6,483 nt of DNA, from assembly GCA_022573485.1 (NCBI GenBank), contig JACZTW010000223.1, positions 1 through 6,483 on the forward strand, read 5' to 3'. Source of the stretch: Planctomycetota bacterium. Its GTDB lineage: Bacteria; Planctomycetota; Phycisphaerae; UBA1845; CAIVHJ01. Positions 1 to 6,008 of this stretch are shown here, in pieces. The stretch's first letter is position 1. Every line of letters starts with the position of its first letter. The notes under the pieces were generated by a model, which was given only the letters and a program-made list of their open reading frames with translations, did not search any database and was not told where the DNA came from. The translations under genes and the position numbers were made by a program.

Positions 1-13
1 ATAATTGAACAGG

Positions 14-277
14 TCATCGGCCCGGACGCGCAGACTTAGCGTCCGGGAGATGCCAAGCCGGCGAGTCGCGCGTGCAAGCTTGCGCTTGCCAGCCGCTCTT
101 GTTATTGCTGCTGACCTTCGGGACCGCTGTTTCACGTTCGCTGTCGTAGTGAAAAAAAACCAGATTCCAACCGGGTTCAAGATGAACCGATTGAATGGCG
201 GCGTGGACGATACTCGTAATGGAGCACAGGACGAGTAACGCTCCGACTGCCAAGTGATGTGTGCCCAACCGACACAT
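14..277 (-). CDS. Short or truncated exported protein, signal peptide followed by a 'PGWNLV' segment; frame doubtful after residue ~40
   Basis: I do not recognise a named family. The ATG at 277 is chosen because GGAGGG lies 8 bases upstream and because a classic signal peptide begins there: MCRLGTHHLAVGALLVLCS, then ITSIVHA with a likely cleavage site after VHA. The mature protein starts AIQSVHLEPGWNLVFF. An 'LxPGWNLV' stretch just after the signal peptide is a pattern I associate with the first beta-strand of large secreted surface proteins in planctomycetes and related bacteria (general knowledge, not a database match). Only 87 residues are encoded before a TGA at 14-16, very short for such a protein. 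The sequence turns hydrophilic right after a run of eight T on the coding strand (152-159). Reading one base fewer through the run gives a frame open to the left window edge, ending in RTLSLRVRADDLFNY. The gene may therefore be frameshifted and continue beyond the window. The start is well supported; the product and end are not. Confidence 0.5.
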   Translation of the reverse strand: MCRLGTHHLAVGALLVLCSITSIVHAAIQSVHLEPGWNLVFFHYDSERETAVPKVSSNNKSGWQAQACTRDSPAWHLPDAKSARPGR

Positions 278-694
278 TGGAGCAACCCTCCGGTTTCCAG
301 AGTAATCATAAATGTGCGTCAGAGTCCGCTTGATCAAATCGCCTAGTGTTTGCGAACTAGTCGCGTGGAAAGGCATCCAGCTTGATGCGCAAATGGACTC
401 AAAAAAAGGCATGTCGCAGATCTTTCCCAAATGCCCGAATGTGAAGCGGCATCGACTATAGGGTCTTCCCTGGATCAGGTCAACTGGGGGAAGATTTCTT
501 CACTTGGTATTGATTGATCTGGAGGCATCTAAAGTGCTGCTGCTGCGATAGTTGCGCAGATTCACTGTTGTCCGGAAATCCGCTATCCACGAGCAAGGAC
601 GCTCAAGCAGCCCTCCTTCCGAATCTTTGCCGCCGATGAGAGCAGAATCGAAGCAGCAGTCTGAGGCCATATTTTCCGTAATTCTCCGCATCTT
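278..694. other. 417-bp stretch with no recognised gene
   Basis: This lies between the start of the exported-protein gene and the left end of the insertion sequence. Several short open frames occur on both strands (for example minus 500-691, 63 codons), but none has a recognisable domain or signal peptide, and none is preceded by a convincing ribosome binding site. The part next to 277 presumably holds the promoter of that gene, but I could not find a well-spaced sigma-70-like pair. No tRNA-like fold, repeat array or convincing terminator was seen. Confidence 0.5.
286..292 (-). promoter_or_regulatory. Ribosome binding site deciding the start at 277
   Basis: The minus strand reads CGGAGGG followed by 8 bases and ATG. 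This Shine-Dalgarno match selects the ATG at 277 over in-frame upstream ATGs such as the one at 430, whose extra 51 residues look non-coding and would bury the signal peptide. Confidence 0.6.
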
Positions 695-725
695 AATCTG
701 GTGTGATGGACCACCGATTCTTGCG
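695..725 (+). repeat. Left terminal inverted repeat of the insertion sequence
   Basis: It reads inward from AATCTGGTGTGATGG to the core CGATTCTTGCG. Compared base by base with the reverse complement of 2306-2336, 26 of 31 positions match, including an uninterrupted 11-base block at the inner end and GGTGTG near the outer end. Matching stops beyond AATC on the outside and beyond GCG on the inside. Confidence 0.8.
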
Positions 726-896
726 CCGGCATTCGCGTCGCATTGCGGAGCCTTGGACGGCGGATAATCATGGCGAATGTTTGCTTTGACGGCCTACGAG
801 GCACACCCTTCGACGATTCGGGAGCGAGAATCACTGATGAAAGCCTGCGACGCGCGCACTCGCCTCGCAAGAGAGTGGCAAGACATCCGCGCAGAT

Positions 897-2234
897 CTAC
901 GCCGCGCGTCTTACCGATACGATCGGAAGGTGTCGCCTTCCGTCGTGGAAGCCGACTTCGATCTCAAAGCGATCGCCTGGCTGTCCGGCGATCAGCGTGC
1001 CAGGTCTGGCGCACGGCGAAGGCCGAGGCCAGCGTTCGCGTGGTTCGATACGCGGTCGTTGGTTGGCCGGCCGCAAACGAAAGTAAACCTCGTTCGGCGT
1101 CTTTCCGTGGAGCGTTGCGTGAGGACGATGCTCGTTATACCAAGCAAGGTAGGATGTAAGTTCCCTGCGAAATGCTGCTTGGCGCTGCGGAACCACGATC
1201 CTTCGAGTTGCCTCGTCCTTGATGGTGCGAATCAGTCGTTCGACCACGGCGATGCTGCCGTGCTTCCCAATCGCGCCGTACCGCGGACGGATTGCTTTCC
1301 TCTTGCACCAGCGCTTGAACGCCGTGCACCAGAAGATGCTGTCCTTGTCGCAGATCAGATACTTGGGCGTCGCATGAATGCGAGCGGCTGTCTTACCCAC
1401 AAAGGTGCGCACCGCAAGCGAACTCGGCCGTTTCGGAAAGACAGCGAAGCCGATCGCACGTCGTGAGAAGTGATCAACCACGACGGCCAGCCACCAACAG
1501 AACGGCCAACATTGCGGTAGCGCGAAGGGAAGGCGTGGTGTCCAAAACCCTCCACGAATGGGCACGGCGGTCAGATCGATGTGCCATACGTGGTTCGGAT
1601 CTTTCGCCGTAACCACTCGACCGGCTTTCCGAGATGCCTCTCGTGGCTTTGGTGGCGGCGCTTCCTTGAGGATCCGCCCAACAGTCGTGGCGCCGAGATG
1701 CAAGCCCGCGCGGCACAGTATCTGGGCAATCTTGACCTTACCGAGACCTGGGCAGAGCGCTTTGAGGCGTTGCACAGTATATCGCACGAAGTGGGGGAAC
1801 TTGTTGACAGGCTCACGGATCTGTACGAGCACGTCAGGCCCCTCGTCGTCAAGACGTTTCATCCAATATGCGATGGTGGCCGGTGTCACGAGAAACGCAT
1901 CGGCCGTCTGTTGTAGGGACCAAGCCCGGGCGGCGCGCAGTTCCAGAATCGACATTCGCTCTGCGGGCACATAGTGTGGCCTCCGCTGGGGAGCGGTCCG
2001 CTTCATGCGAGCATCCTTGATGCGGATTTCCTCGGTGAGCCATGCGACTTGCTGCCTGAGTCGATCGTTCTCGGCTTTCAGCCGCACCCGGGCGACTCGG
2101 CTGTTTACGGCCCAGCCGCGCGTGTAGGCGAGGGCGAATTGGGCCAAGGAGATCACGTGCAATGTGGCGGACCTTGCATGCTGGGACCAGCCGGCGGGGA
2201 GCGGGATTCCGGGTGGATTTCCATGTTTTGTCAT
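897..2234 (-). CDS. Integrase-type DDE transposase (rve superfamily), 445 aa
   Basis: This enzyme should cut and join the ends of the surrounding insertion sequence. I start it at the ATG at 2234 (MTKHGNPPG) because AAAGGAGG sits 4 bases upstream; a frame open 10 codons further is not needed. Numbered from this Met, residues ~50-80 include a leucine-zipper-like helix (LKAENDRLRQQVAWLTEEI). Residues ~95-131 form a helix-turn-helix typical of these transposases (LQQTADAFLVTPATIAYWMK). The catalytic core follows: first Asp at ~220 in HVWHIDLTAV, second Asp at ~296 in LICDKDSIF, and Glu at ~332 in AVVERLIRTIKDE, with 35 residues between the second Asp and the Glu. The sequence WYNEHRPHATLHGKTPNEVY (~365-384) is the usual end of the fold. 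A Trp/Pro/Cys-rich insertion (~231-246) splits the first and second core strands. No frameshift or stop was seen. Superfamily is certain; IS family assignment is not. Confidence 0.93.
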   Translation of the reverse strand: MTKHGNPPGIPLPAGWSQHARSATLHVISLAQFALAYTRGWAVNSRVARVRLKAENDRLRQQVAWLTEEIRIKDARMKRTAPQRRPHYVPAERMSILELRAARAWSLQQTADAFLVTPATIAYWMKRLDDEGPDVLVQIREPVNKFPHFVRYTVQRLKALCPGLGKVKIAQILCRAGLHLGATTVGRILKEAPPPKPREASRKAGRVVTAKDPNHVWHIDLTAVPIRGGFWTPRLPFALPQCWPFCWWLAVVVDHFSRRAIGFAVFPKRPSSLAVRTFVGKTAARIHATPKYLICDKDSIFWCTAFKRWCKRKAIRPRYGAIGKHGSIAVVERLIRTIKDEATRRIVVPQRQAAFRRELTSYLAWYNEHRPHATLHGKTPNEVYFRLRPANQRPRIEPRERWPRPSPCARPGTLIAGQPGDRFEIEVGFHDGRRHLPIVSVRRAA

Positions 2235-2238
2235 TCTG

Positions 2239-2246
2239 CCTCCTTT
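2239..2246 (-). promoter_or_regulatory. Ribosome binding site of the transposase
   Basis: The minus strand reads AAAGGAGG, then CAGA, then the ATG at 2234. It is a near-perfect Shine-Dalgarno with slightly short spacing, and it places the start 10 codons inside the longest open frame. Confidence 0.65.
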
Positions 2247-2305
2247 GGACACACAAGGCAGCATAGCAGCTTTGGCGGCAACGCATTACGAGCAATCAGA
2301 CGTAA

Positions 2306-2336
2306 CGCAAGAATCGCGGGACCAACACACCTGATT
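2306..2336 (-). repeat. Right terminal inverted repeat of the insertion sequence
   Basis: On the minus strand it reads inward from AATCAGGTGTGTTGG to CGATTCTTGCG, pairing with 695-725 over 31 bp with five mismatches. It lies upstream of the transposase, so it is the end next to the transposase promoter. Confidence 0.8.
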
Positions 2337-2534
2337 GTGGCGTAAATGTGGCGTGCCGACACGGCGTTTCGAGGCATGGCTCGCGGCTCGATCCGATATT
2401 TGGACACTACGCCGTCCTTCGTACCAGTCCTCAAACCATGACCGCCGAAACGCTGCAACGGTACCGGATGGAGTTTTCGCTAGGGACAAGTTGTTACGTC
2501 AAGCATCGCTTCGTTGGCTCAGAGTTCCGTTTGG
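2337..2534. other. 198-bp intergenic stretch between the insertion sequence and the giant gene
   Basis: This lies downstream of the giant minus-strand gene and next to the right end of the insertion sequence. I see no recognisable gene and no hairpin followed by a T-run that would serve as a terminator for the giant gene. The only local oddity is a GTGGCGT word repeated 11 bases apart (2337-2343 and 2348-2354) abutting the element end. Confidence 0.5.
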
Positions 2535-5500
2535 TCATTGTGGTTGCCGGTTTTTCCACATGCCGAACCGGGGGACGAGGCCGACGATGATCGCAAGGAC
2601 GCCAGCCAGCGGCAGGACGCCGGTCAGGACGCTGACCATCCCAGCGACGATCAAGGCGATGGAGATCGTGCGGCCATACTTGTCCGCGAAGCGCTCTTGA
2701 AGCACGAACTTGTAACCGCGCCACAGAACGGCAATCACCGCGAAGACAATGGCCAAACGCGCAAGGTTGGCCAGAAACGGGCGTGACACCGCCCGCGCCG
2801 TGATCGTCACATCGCCACGCGGCGTAGTGAATTGGTACAGGATACCCCGCATCGGGATGTGGACGTCCAAGCTGGTCAAACCGGACGGCAGCGTCGGCGG
2901 TCCGGCGGCACCGGCGGAGCCGAAATGAACAGCTCCACCAGCAGCGCCTCCCTGAGCGATGTCGAAGATGCCACCCGCGACACTGGAAGGGATGCCAGTC
3001 GGAAATTCGTCCAGGCCGTCTTCCATTTCCAGGTACTGCTGGTAGCGCCCGACACGATCCAACCCATCTGCCCGCCGTCCCCGACGCCCCCTTCTCTTCT
3101 TTGATTTCTTGTCTTTCAAGACGCGTTTCTGCTCTCCTTGAGCAACTTCGGGCGCACGCGGCTGAACACGCCCCTTGCGCCCCCTGCTGGGGAGCTTCTC
3201 TTTCTTGTCAAGGCCGGCGATGCGACCGTCGTCCTCGTCGCCCGCGCTGCCGGTCGCGTCTACGTCGAAATTCATCCCACCCTGCTGGACGACATTGTTC
3301 GCGCGGGATCCTATCTGCGCATCGTAGTAACTGTTCAGATTACCGCGATTATCCAGAGCCGCTTGCAGTTCCAATGTTTGATCCAACACCAGGGCTTGCT
3401 TCTCTGCTTCTTCCAAGATGCTGGCATTGCGAATCCACACTTGTTGGAGGTCCTTATTGCCCTGGAACTGAGTGGTGGTATTCTGAGCACGATCGAACTG
3501 CAAACGAAGGCGTTTCAAATTTGCGGCGGCGCGAACCTGTGCAAACGAATCGGCAGCGCGCAGAGTTTCGGCCATCCGCACTGCCTGTTCCGTGCTATAC
3601 GCGACATAGCCCGCCGCCAGTTCACCTTCATCCTTCACCACGCGCATGGTGCCGTCGAAGTCGAACCAGGCGTAGGTGTCCGGCAGCCACAGCCGAACCT
3701 GGCTGAGTTCCGCGTTGATATTCAATGCGCGAATCAGCGGCACGGTCACCGACGAGGAGCGCCCAAGCGCCGGCAGTGTTCCGCCGTACTTCAGCACAAC
3801 CTCGTAGTCGAGGTCGCCCGCGGAAGTCTTGACAAGCGGAATACGCAAGCGTCGCCGTGACGACGACTGTCCAGTGCCTGTTGATGTGAGGGATCCACCC
3901 GTGGGTTTGATAGGCTCACCCGCCACACTGGCGGTCCACAGTCGCGCGCCTTCGGGCAACTCGATCTCGAGGAACTGCTCCGTGCGATTGTCCAGGCGAT
4001 ACAGTTGGACTGCGCGATACGCGCCGTTTTCATCCAGAACCAGCAAAGTCTGAGCCAGACCGATGCGTGCCGCCACGGTTTGCACGAGCGCTCGATCTTT
4101 GAGCGTATAGGCCAGTTGCGGCTCGATCACATCGCTGTCGGCCTCATAGGCCTCTGTGATCTTCCCGCCGAACATGCTTGAAACTTCGTGCCACTGGCTC
4201 TGCTGCCGACTGAGCGGCTCAAACCCCTCCAGCTTCTCGATGACCAACTCGTCGCGGCCCGCTGCTTCCAGGACCACAAAGCGCCGGTTCGTACGCCCCG
4301 TCTCAACGCGGGCCACCGGAACCCTGTGTACTTCGGGAGTCAGTAAGCGGTCGTTTTCCACGAGCACGCGCAGTTGCCCCATCACTGTGTCTTGCAGTTG
4401 AAGCCGCACGCGCACGAGGTCGGCGGAGATCGGCTCGACGGTTTTCAGACGCAGCAAAGGCACGCTCACACGGGCCTCGCTCATCCACGTGGGCAACAGA
4501 AACGACAGTTCACGAATACCGGCACGGGCGATTGAGAAATCGAGCAGGATGGTCTCTTCGATGGCCCGGTCCGTGACGCGAACATTCGTCACGGTGTAAC
4601 AGTTGACCAGCGGCTCGCGCTTGGAGAGGCGCAGCAGGCCACCATACTCGGCCGATCCCCATTGCACGACCAAACGAGCAAATCTACGCTGATCGCCACT
4701 GAGCCACCCGTACACACGTTTGAGCAGAACGGTCTCACAGTTCTTGAGGTCCGTGGCCTCAACGTCGATCTCCGGATCGACTTGGATCACCATATGGCCT
4801 TGCTGGTGCCGCACGTCCAGCACCCTGATTCTGGGGAGCGAAACCTCGCGATCTCCCCGCCGGACCTCGGCGAGTTCAGTCGAGTCGCGGCCGACCGTGC
4901 CACGGACGACAACCGACAACTGCCCCTTTCTGCCTGTGGCGAGATAGATGCTCAGCAGTTGCTCCCCGTCCATCTCGCTGAGCGCCCACTCAAACCGGCC
5001 CGGAGCCGAGACATGCTCCACATCCAGGCTCTCGGGCAGGACGATCCGCACCCGATGGATCCGCCGGTGCCGGACGTTCAGATTGACTTTCGCTTCCAGG
5101 CTGCGCTGGTGGGGAGCGATCTTGAGAATCGCCTGGACAATCGCTGAGGTATCGGTGCTGACGGGCGCGGCCTCGAAGCGCAGCGAAAAAGGTGTGGCCG
5201 CAAATTTGTAGGCCTGGAACGGACGAATCCCGAAGGGGCGCCCACCCAGCGGGTCTTGTGCCTCGCTTTTGATCGTCGATTTGAGGTCCGCACGCGTCAC
5301 ACCCGTTGCAGTAAGCACGCGGAGATCGATCAATGGGCTTCGACGAATGACCAGTTCGCCATGATGTAGGGCTGCATCGTTGACCGTGATCACGGGCGCC
5401 TCGAACTCGGTGAAATCATCGTGGCCGACCAGACCTCGCCGCCACAGATGGATCGTGAAGCCGGCGCTGTCTTCCGCGGTCTTGAGGAGTGATACCTCCA

Positions 5501-5978
5501 ACTCATTGCCCCGCACCAATCCCGCACTCAACTCCGGCTGGACGTGCCAGCCGCGAACATTGTCACCCTCGACTTTGACGATCAAATAATCATGAGGCAC
5601 GCTGAGCTTGAAGAAGCTGCGCCGGCCTCGGCGGAATTGTAAATCCAACTCCCAGGCCAGGCGCAGGCCGTCCTCCTGGACGTCGAGCAGGGCGGTGGAC
5701 GTAGCGATCAGGCTTTGATCGACGATGCCTTCGCTGACCTTGGACCGCCATTCGATGGATACCATGCCATCCGGGGTCAGTGCCGTGAGGATCCGTTCGT
5801 CTACGCCTGCCGTCACATGACTCTGGACGTGGCCCGACGTACCGGCCTTCAGGCGGACTTCGGTTTGTGGACGGGCGACCCACTCGATCCGAGGTCGTCG
5901 TGCGAGATGACGATCATCGGTGGCAAGGTGGTTTACGATGCCAAGATCAAACGGCGGTTTTGACCGGTGATCTTGCAC
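2535..5978 (-). CDS. Giant beta-rich envelope protein with C-terminal membrane anchor, function unknown; N-terminus probably truncated
   Basis: The function is not recognised. The open frame is 1147 codons from a GTG at 5978, but residues 1 to ~39 are antisense to an amidohydrolase C-terminus. Authentic sequence seems to begin near residue 40-55 (...SHVTAGVDERILTAL), at about 5815-5862. Residues ~55-785 alternate short beta-strands in repeated sandwich-like units (such as RLRIPLVKTSAGDLDYEVVL). Residues ~786-880 are helical and Gln/Ala/Leu-rich. Residues ~905-1035 are low complexity: an acidic GDEDDG patch, a basic cluster (KDKKSKKRRGRRGRR, ~955-969) and a Gly/Ala-rich part. After a short beta unit (SLDVHIPMRGILYQFTTPRG), about three membrane helices follow (~1068-1092, ~1103-1121, ~1122-1137), ending with basic KNRQPQ. 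The body is presumably extracytoplasmic, which requires an N-terminal signal, and none is present. No catalytic motif is visible. No ribosome binding site supports the GTG, or ATG/GTG codons at 5765 and 5816. Coding is very likely; whether the truncated gene is expressed is unclear. Confidence 0.85.
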   Translation of the reverse strand: MQDHRSKPPFDLGIVNHLATDDRHLARRPRIEWVARPQTEVRLKAGTSGHVQSHVTAGVDERILTALTPDGMVSIEWRSKVSEGIVDQSLIATSTALLDVQEDGLRLAWELDLQFRRGRRSFFKLSVPHDYLIVKVEGDNVRGWHVQPELSAGLVRGNELEVSLLKTAEDSAGFTIHLWRRGLVGHDDFTEFEAPVITVNDAALHHGELVIRRSPLIDLRVLTATGVTRADLKSTIKSEAQDPLGGRPFGIRPFQAYKFAATPFSLRFEAAPVSTDTSAIVQAILKIAPHQRSLEAKVNLNVRHRRIHRVRIVLPESLDVEHVSAPGRFEWALSEMDGEQLLSIYLATGRKGQLSVVVRGTVGRDSTELAEVRRGDREVSLPRIRVLDVRHQQGHMVIQVDPEIDVEATDLKNCETVLLKRVYGWLSGDQRRFARLVVQWGSAEYGGLLRLSKREPLVNCYTVTNVRVTDRAIEETILLDFSIARAGIRELSFLLPTWMSEARVSVPLLRLKTVEPISADLVRVRLQLQDTVMGQLRVLVENDRLLTPEVHRVPVARVETGRTNRRFVVLEAAGRDELVIEKLEGFEPLSRQQSQWHEVSSMFGGKITEAYEADSDVIEPQLAYTLKDRALVQTVAARIGLAQTLLVLDENGAYRAVQLYRLDNRTEQFLEIELPEGARLWTASVAGEPIKPTGGSLTSTGTGQSSSRRRLRIPLVKTSAGDLDYEVVLKYGGTLPALGRSSSVTVPLIRALNINAELSQVRLWLPDTYAWFDFDGTMRVVKDEGELAAGYVAYSTEQAVRMAETLRAADSFAQVRAAANLKRLRLQFDRAQNTTTQFQGNKDLQQVWIRNASILEEAEKQALVLDQTLELQAALDNRGNLNSYYDAQIGSRANNVVQQGGMNFDVDATGSAGDEDDGRIAGLDKKEKLPSRGRKGRVQPRAPEVAQGEQKRVLKDKKSKKRRGRRGRRADGLDRVGRYQQYLEMEDGLDEFPTGIPSSVAGGIFDIAQGGAAGGAVHFGSAGAAGPPTLPSGLTSLDVHIPMRGILYQFTTPRGDVTITARAVSRPFLANLARLAIVFAVIAVLWRGYKFVLQERFADKYGRTISIALIVAGMVSVLTGVLPLAGVLAIIVGLVPRFGMWKNRQPQ
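5815..5865. other. Probable rearrangement (or assembly) junction between two 5'-truncated genes
   Basis: Protein-like sequence changes strand here. Rightward from about 5853 the plus strand encodes a convincing amidohydrolase C-terminus. Leftward from about 5815-5862 the minus strand encodes convincing giant-protein sequence. Each gene has lost its 5' part at the same place. This head-to-head arrangement of two 3' portions is what one breakpoint of an inversion between two same-strand genes would leave. A chimeric assembly would look the same. The exact base cannot be fixed without homologues. Confidence 0.55.
5853..5963 (+). pseudogene. C-terminal remnant of an amidohydrolase family protein
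   Basis: The plus strand reads ADFGLWTGDPLDPRSS, then IIGGKVVYDAKIKRRF and TGA. This matches the familiar end of imidazolonepropionase/D-aminoacylase-like amidohydrolases, where 'DADLVLWSGDPLD' is followed by '..V.VDGKVVYD' as the last strands of the small beta-sandwich domain (family knowledge). Only about 37 residues of an expected 400 or more remain. Upstream in this frame (5715-5850) there is no HxH, no metal-binding Lys, His or Asp motif, and no typical 'GSIxxGKDAD' lead-in, because that DNA belongs to the giant minus-strand gene. It ends 45 bp before the next amidohydrolase start on the same strand, so it was probably the upstream member of a two-gene operon. The remnant cannot be functional. 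Confidence 0.75.
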
Positions 5979-6008
5979 GCCGGCGCCGTTAGGGATGGTG
6001 CAACCAGA

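Larger units (their letters stand above)
695..2336 (-). mobile_element. Insertion sequence, about 1.64 kb, single DD(35)E transposase
   Basis: The element is defined by two inverted repeats (695-725 and 2306-2336) that bracket one transposase gene transcribed leftward. About 70 bp separate the right repeat from the transposase start, and about 170 bp separate the transposase stop from the left repeat. The second spacing is rather long, but I see no further gene there. The single transposase frame with an integrase-type (rve) catalytic core resembles IS481-like and IS3-like elements. The two-frame arrangement with programmed frameshift typical of IS3 is absent. No target-site duplication is evident: the left flank ends in CGCATCTT and the right flank starts GTGGCGTAA. 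That could reflect an old insertion, a later rearrangement, or ends placed a few bases off. Both termini, the start and the catalytic residues look intact, so it may still be active. Confidence 0.82.

Noticed and set aside
305..337. Possible minus-strand promoter for the gene at 277: TTGATC (332-337) and TATGAT (305-310).
   Set aside because: The spacing is 21 bases, too long for a normal sigma-70 promoter, and planctomycete promoter consensus is not well known to me.
848..869. Hairpin-forming GCGACGCG...CGCCTCGC just downstream of the transposase stop.
   Set aside because: The stem is 8 bp with one mismatch and no T-run follows on the minus strand. GC-rich DNA gives many such pairs, so it is not called a terminator.
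777..1466. A 229-codon plus-strand open frame over the transposase gene, and many others opposite the giant gene (such as 3138-3860).
   Set aside because: These are antisense shadows of genes with recognisable domains or long coherent protein sequence, and their products are Arg/Ser/Pro-rich with no motif.
500..2489. If the insertion sequence is removed, a minus-strand frame joins 2489-2337 to 694-500 to give an uninterrupted ~115-codon reading frame.
   Set aside because: The joined peptide has no hydrophobic pattern, domain or signal that I recognise. The ATG at 2489 lacks a ribosome binding site, and the pre-insertion sequence is uncertain without a target duplication. An open frame this short is not strong evidence in GC-rich DNA.
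5715..5850. In-frame upstream extension of the amidohydrolase remnant (MIDDAFADLGPP...).
   Set aside because: It lacks the 'GSIxxGKDAD' lead-in and any metal-site motif, while the opposite strand here reads as native giant-protein sequence. The apparent 'MTLDVARRTGL' similarity to amidohydrolase helices is weak and probably chance.
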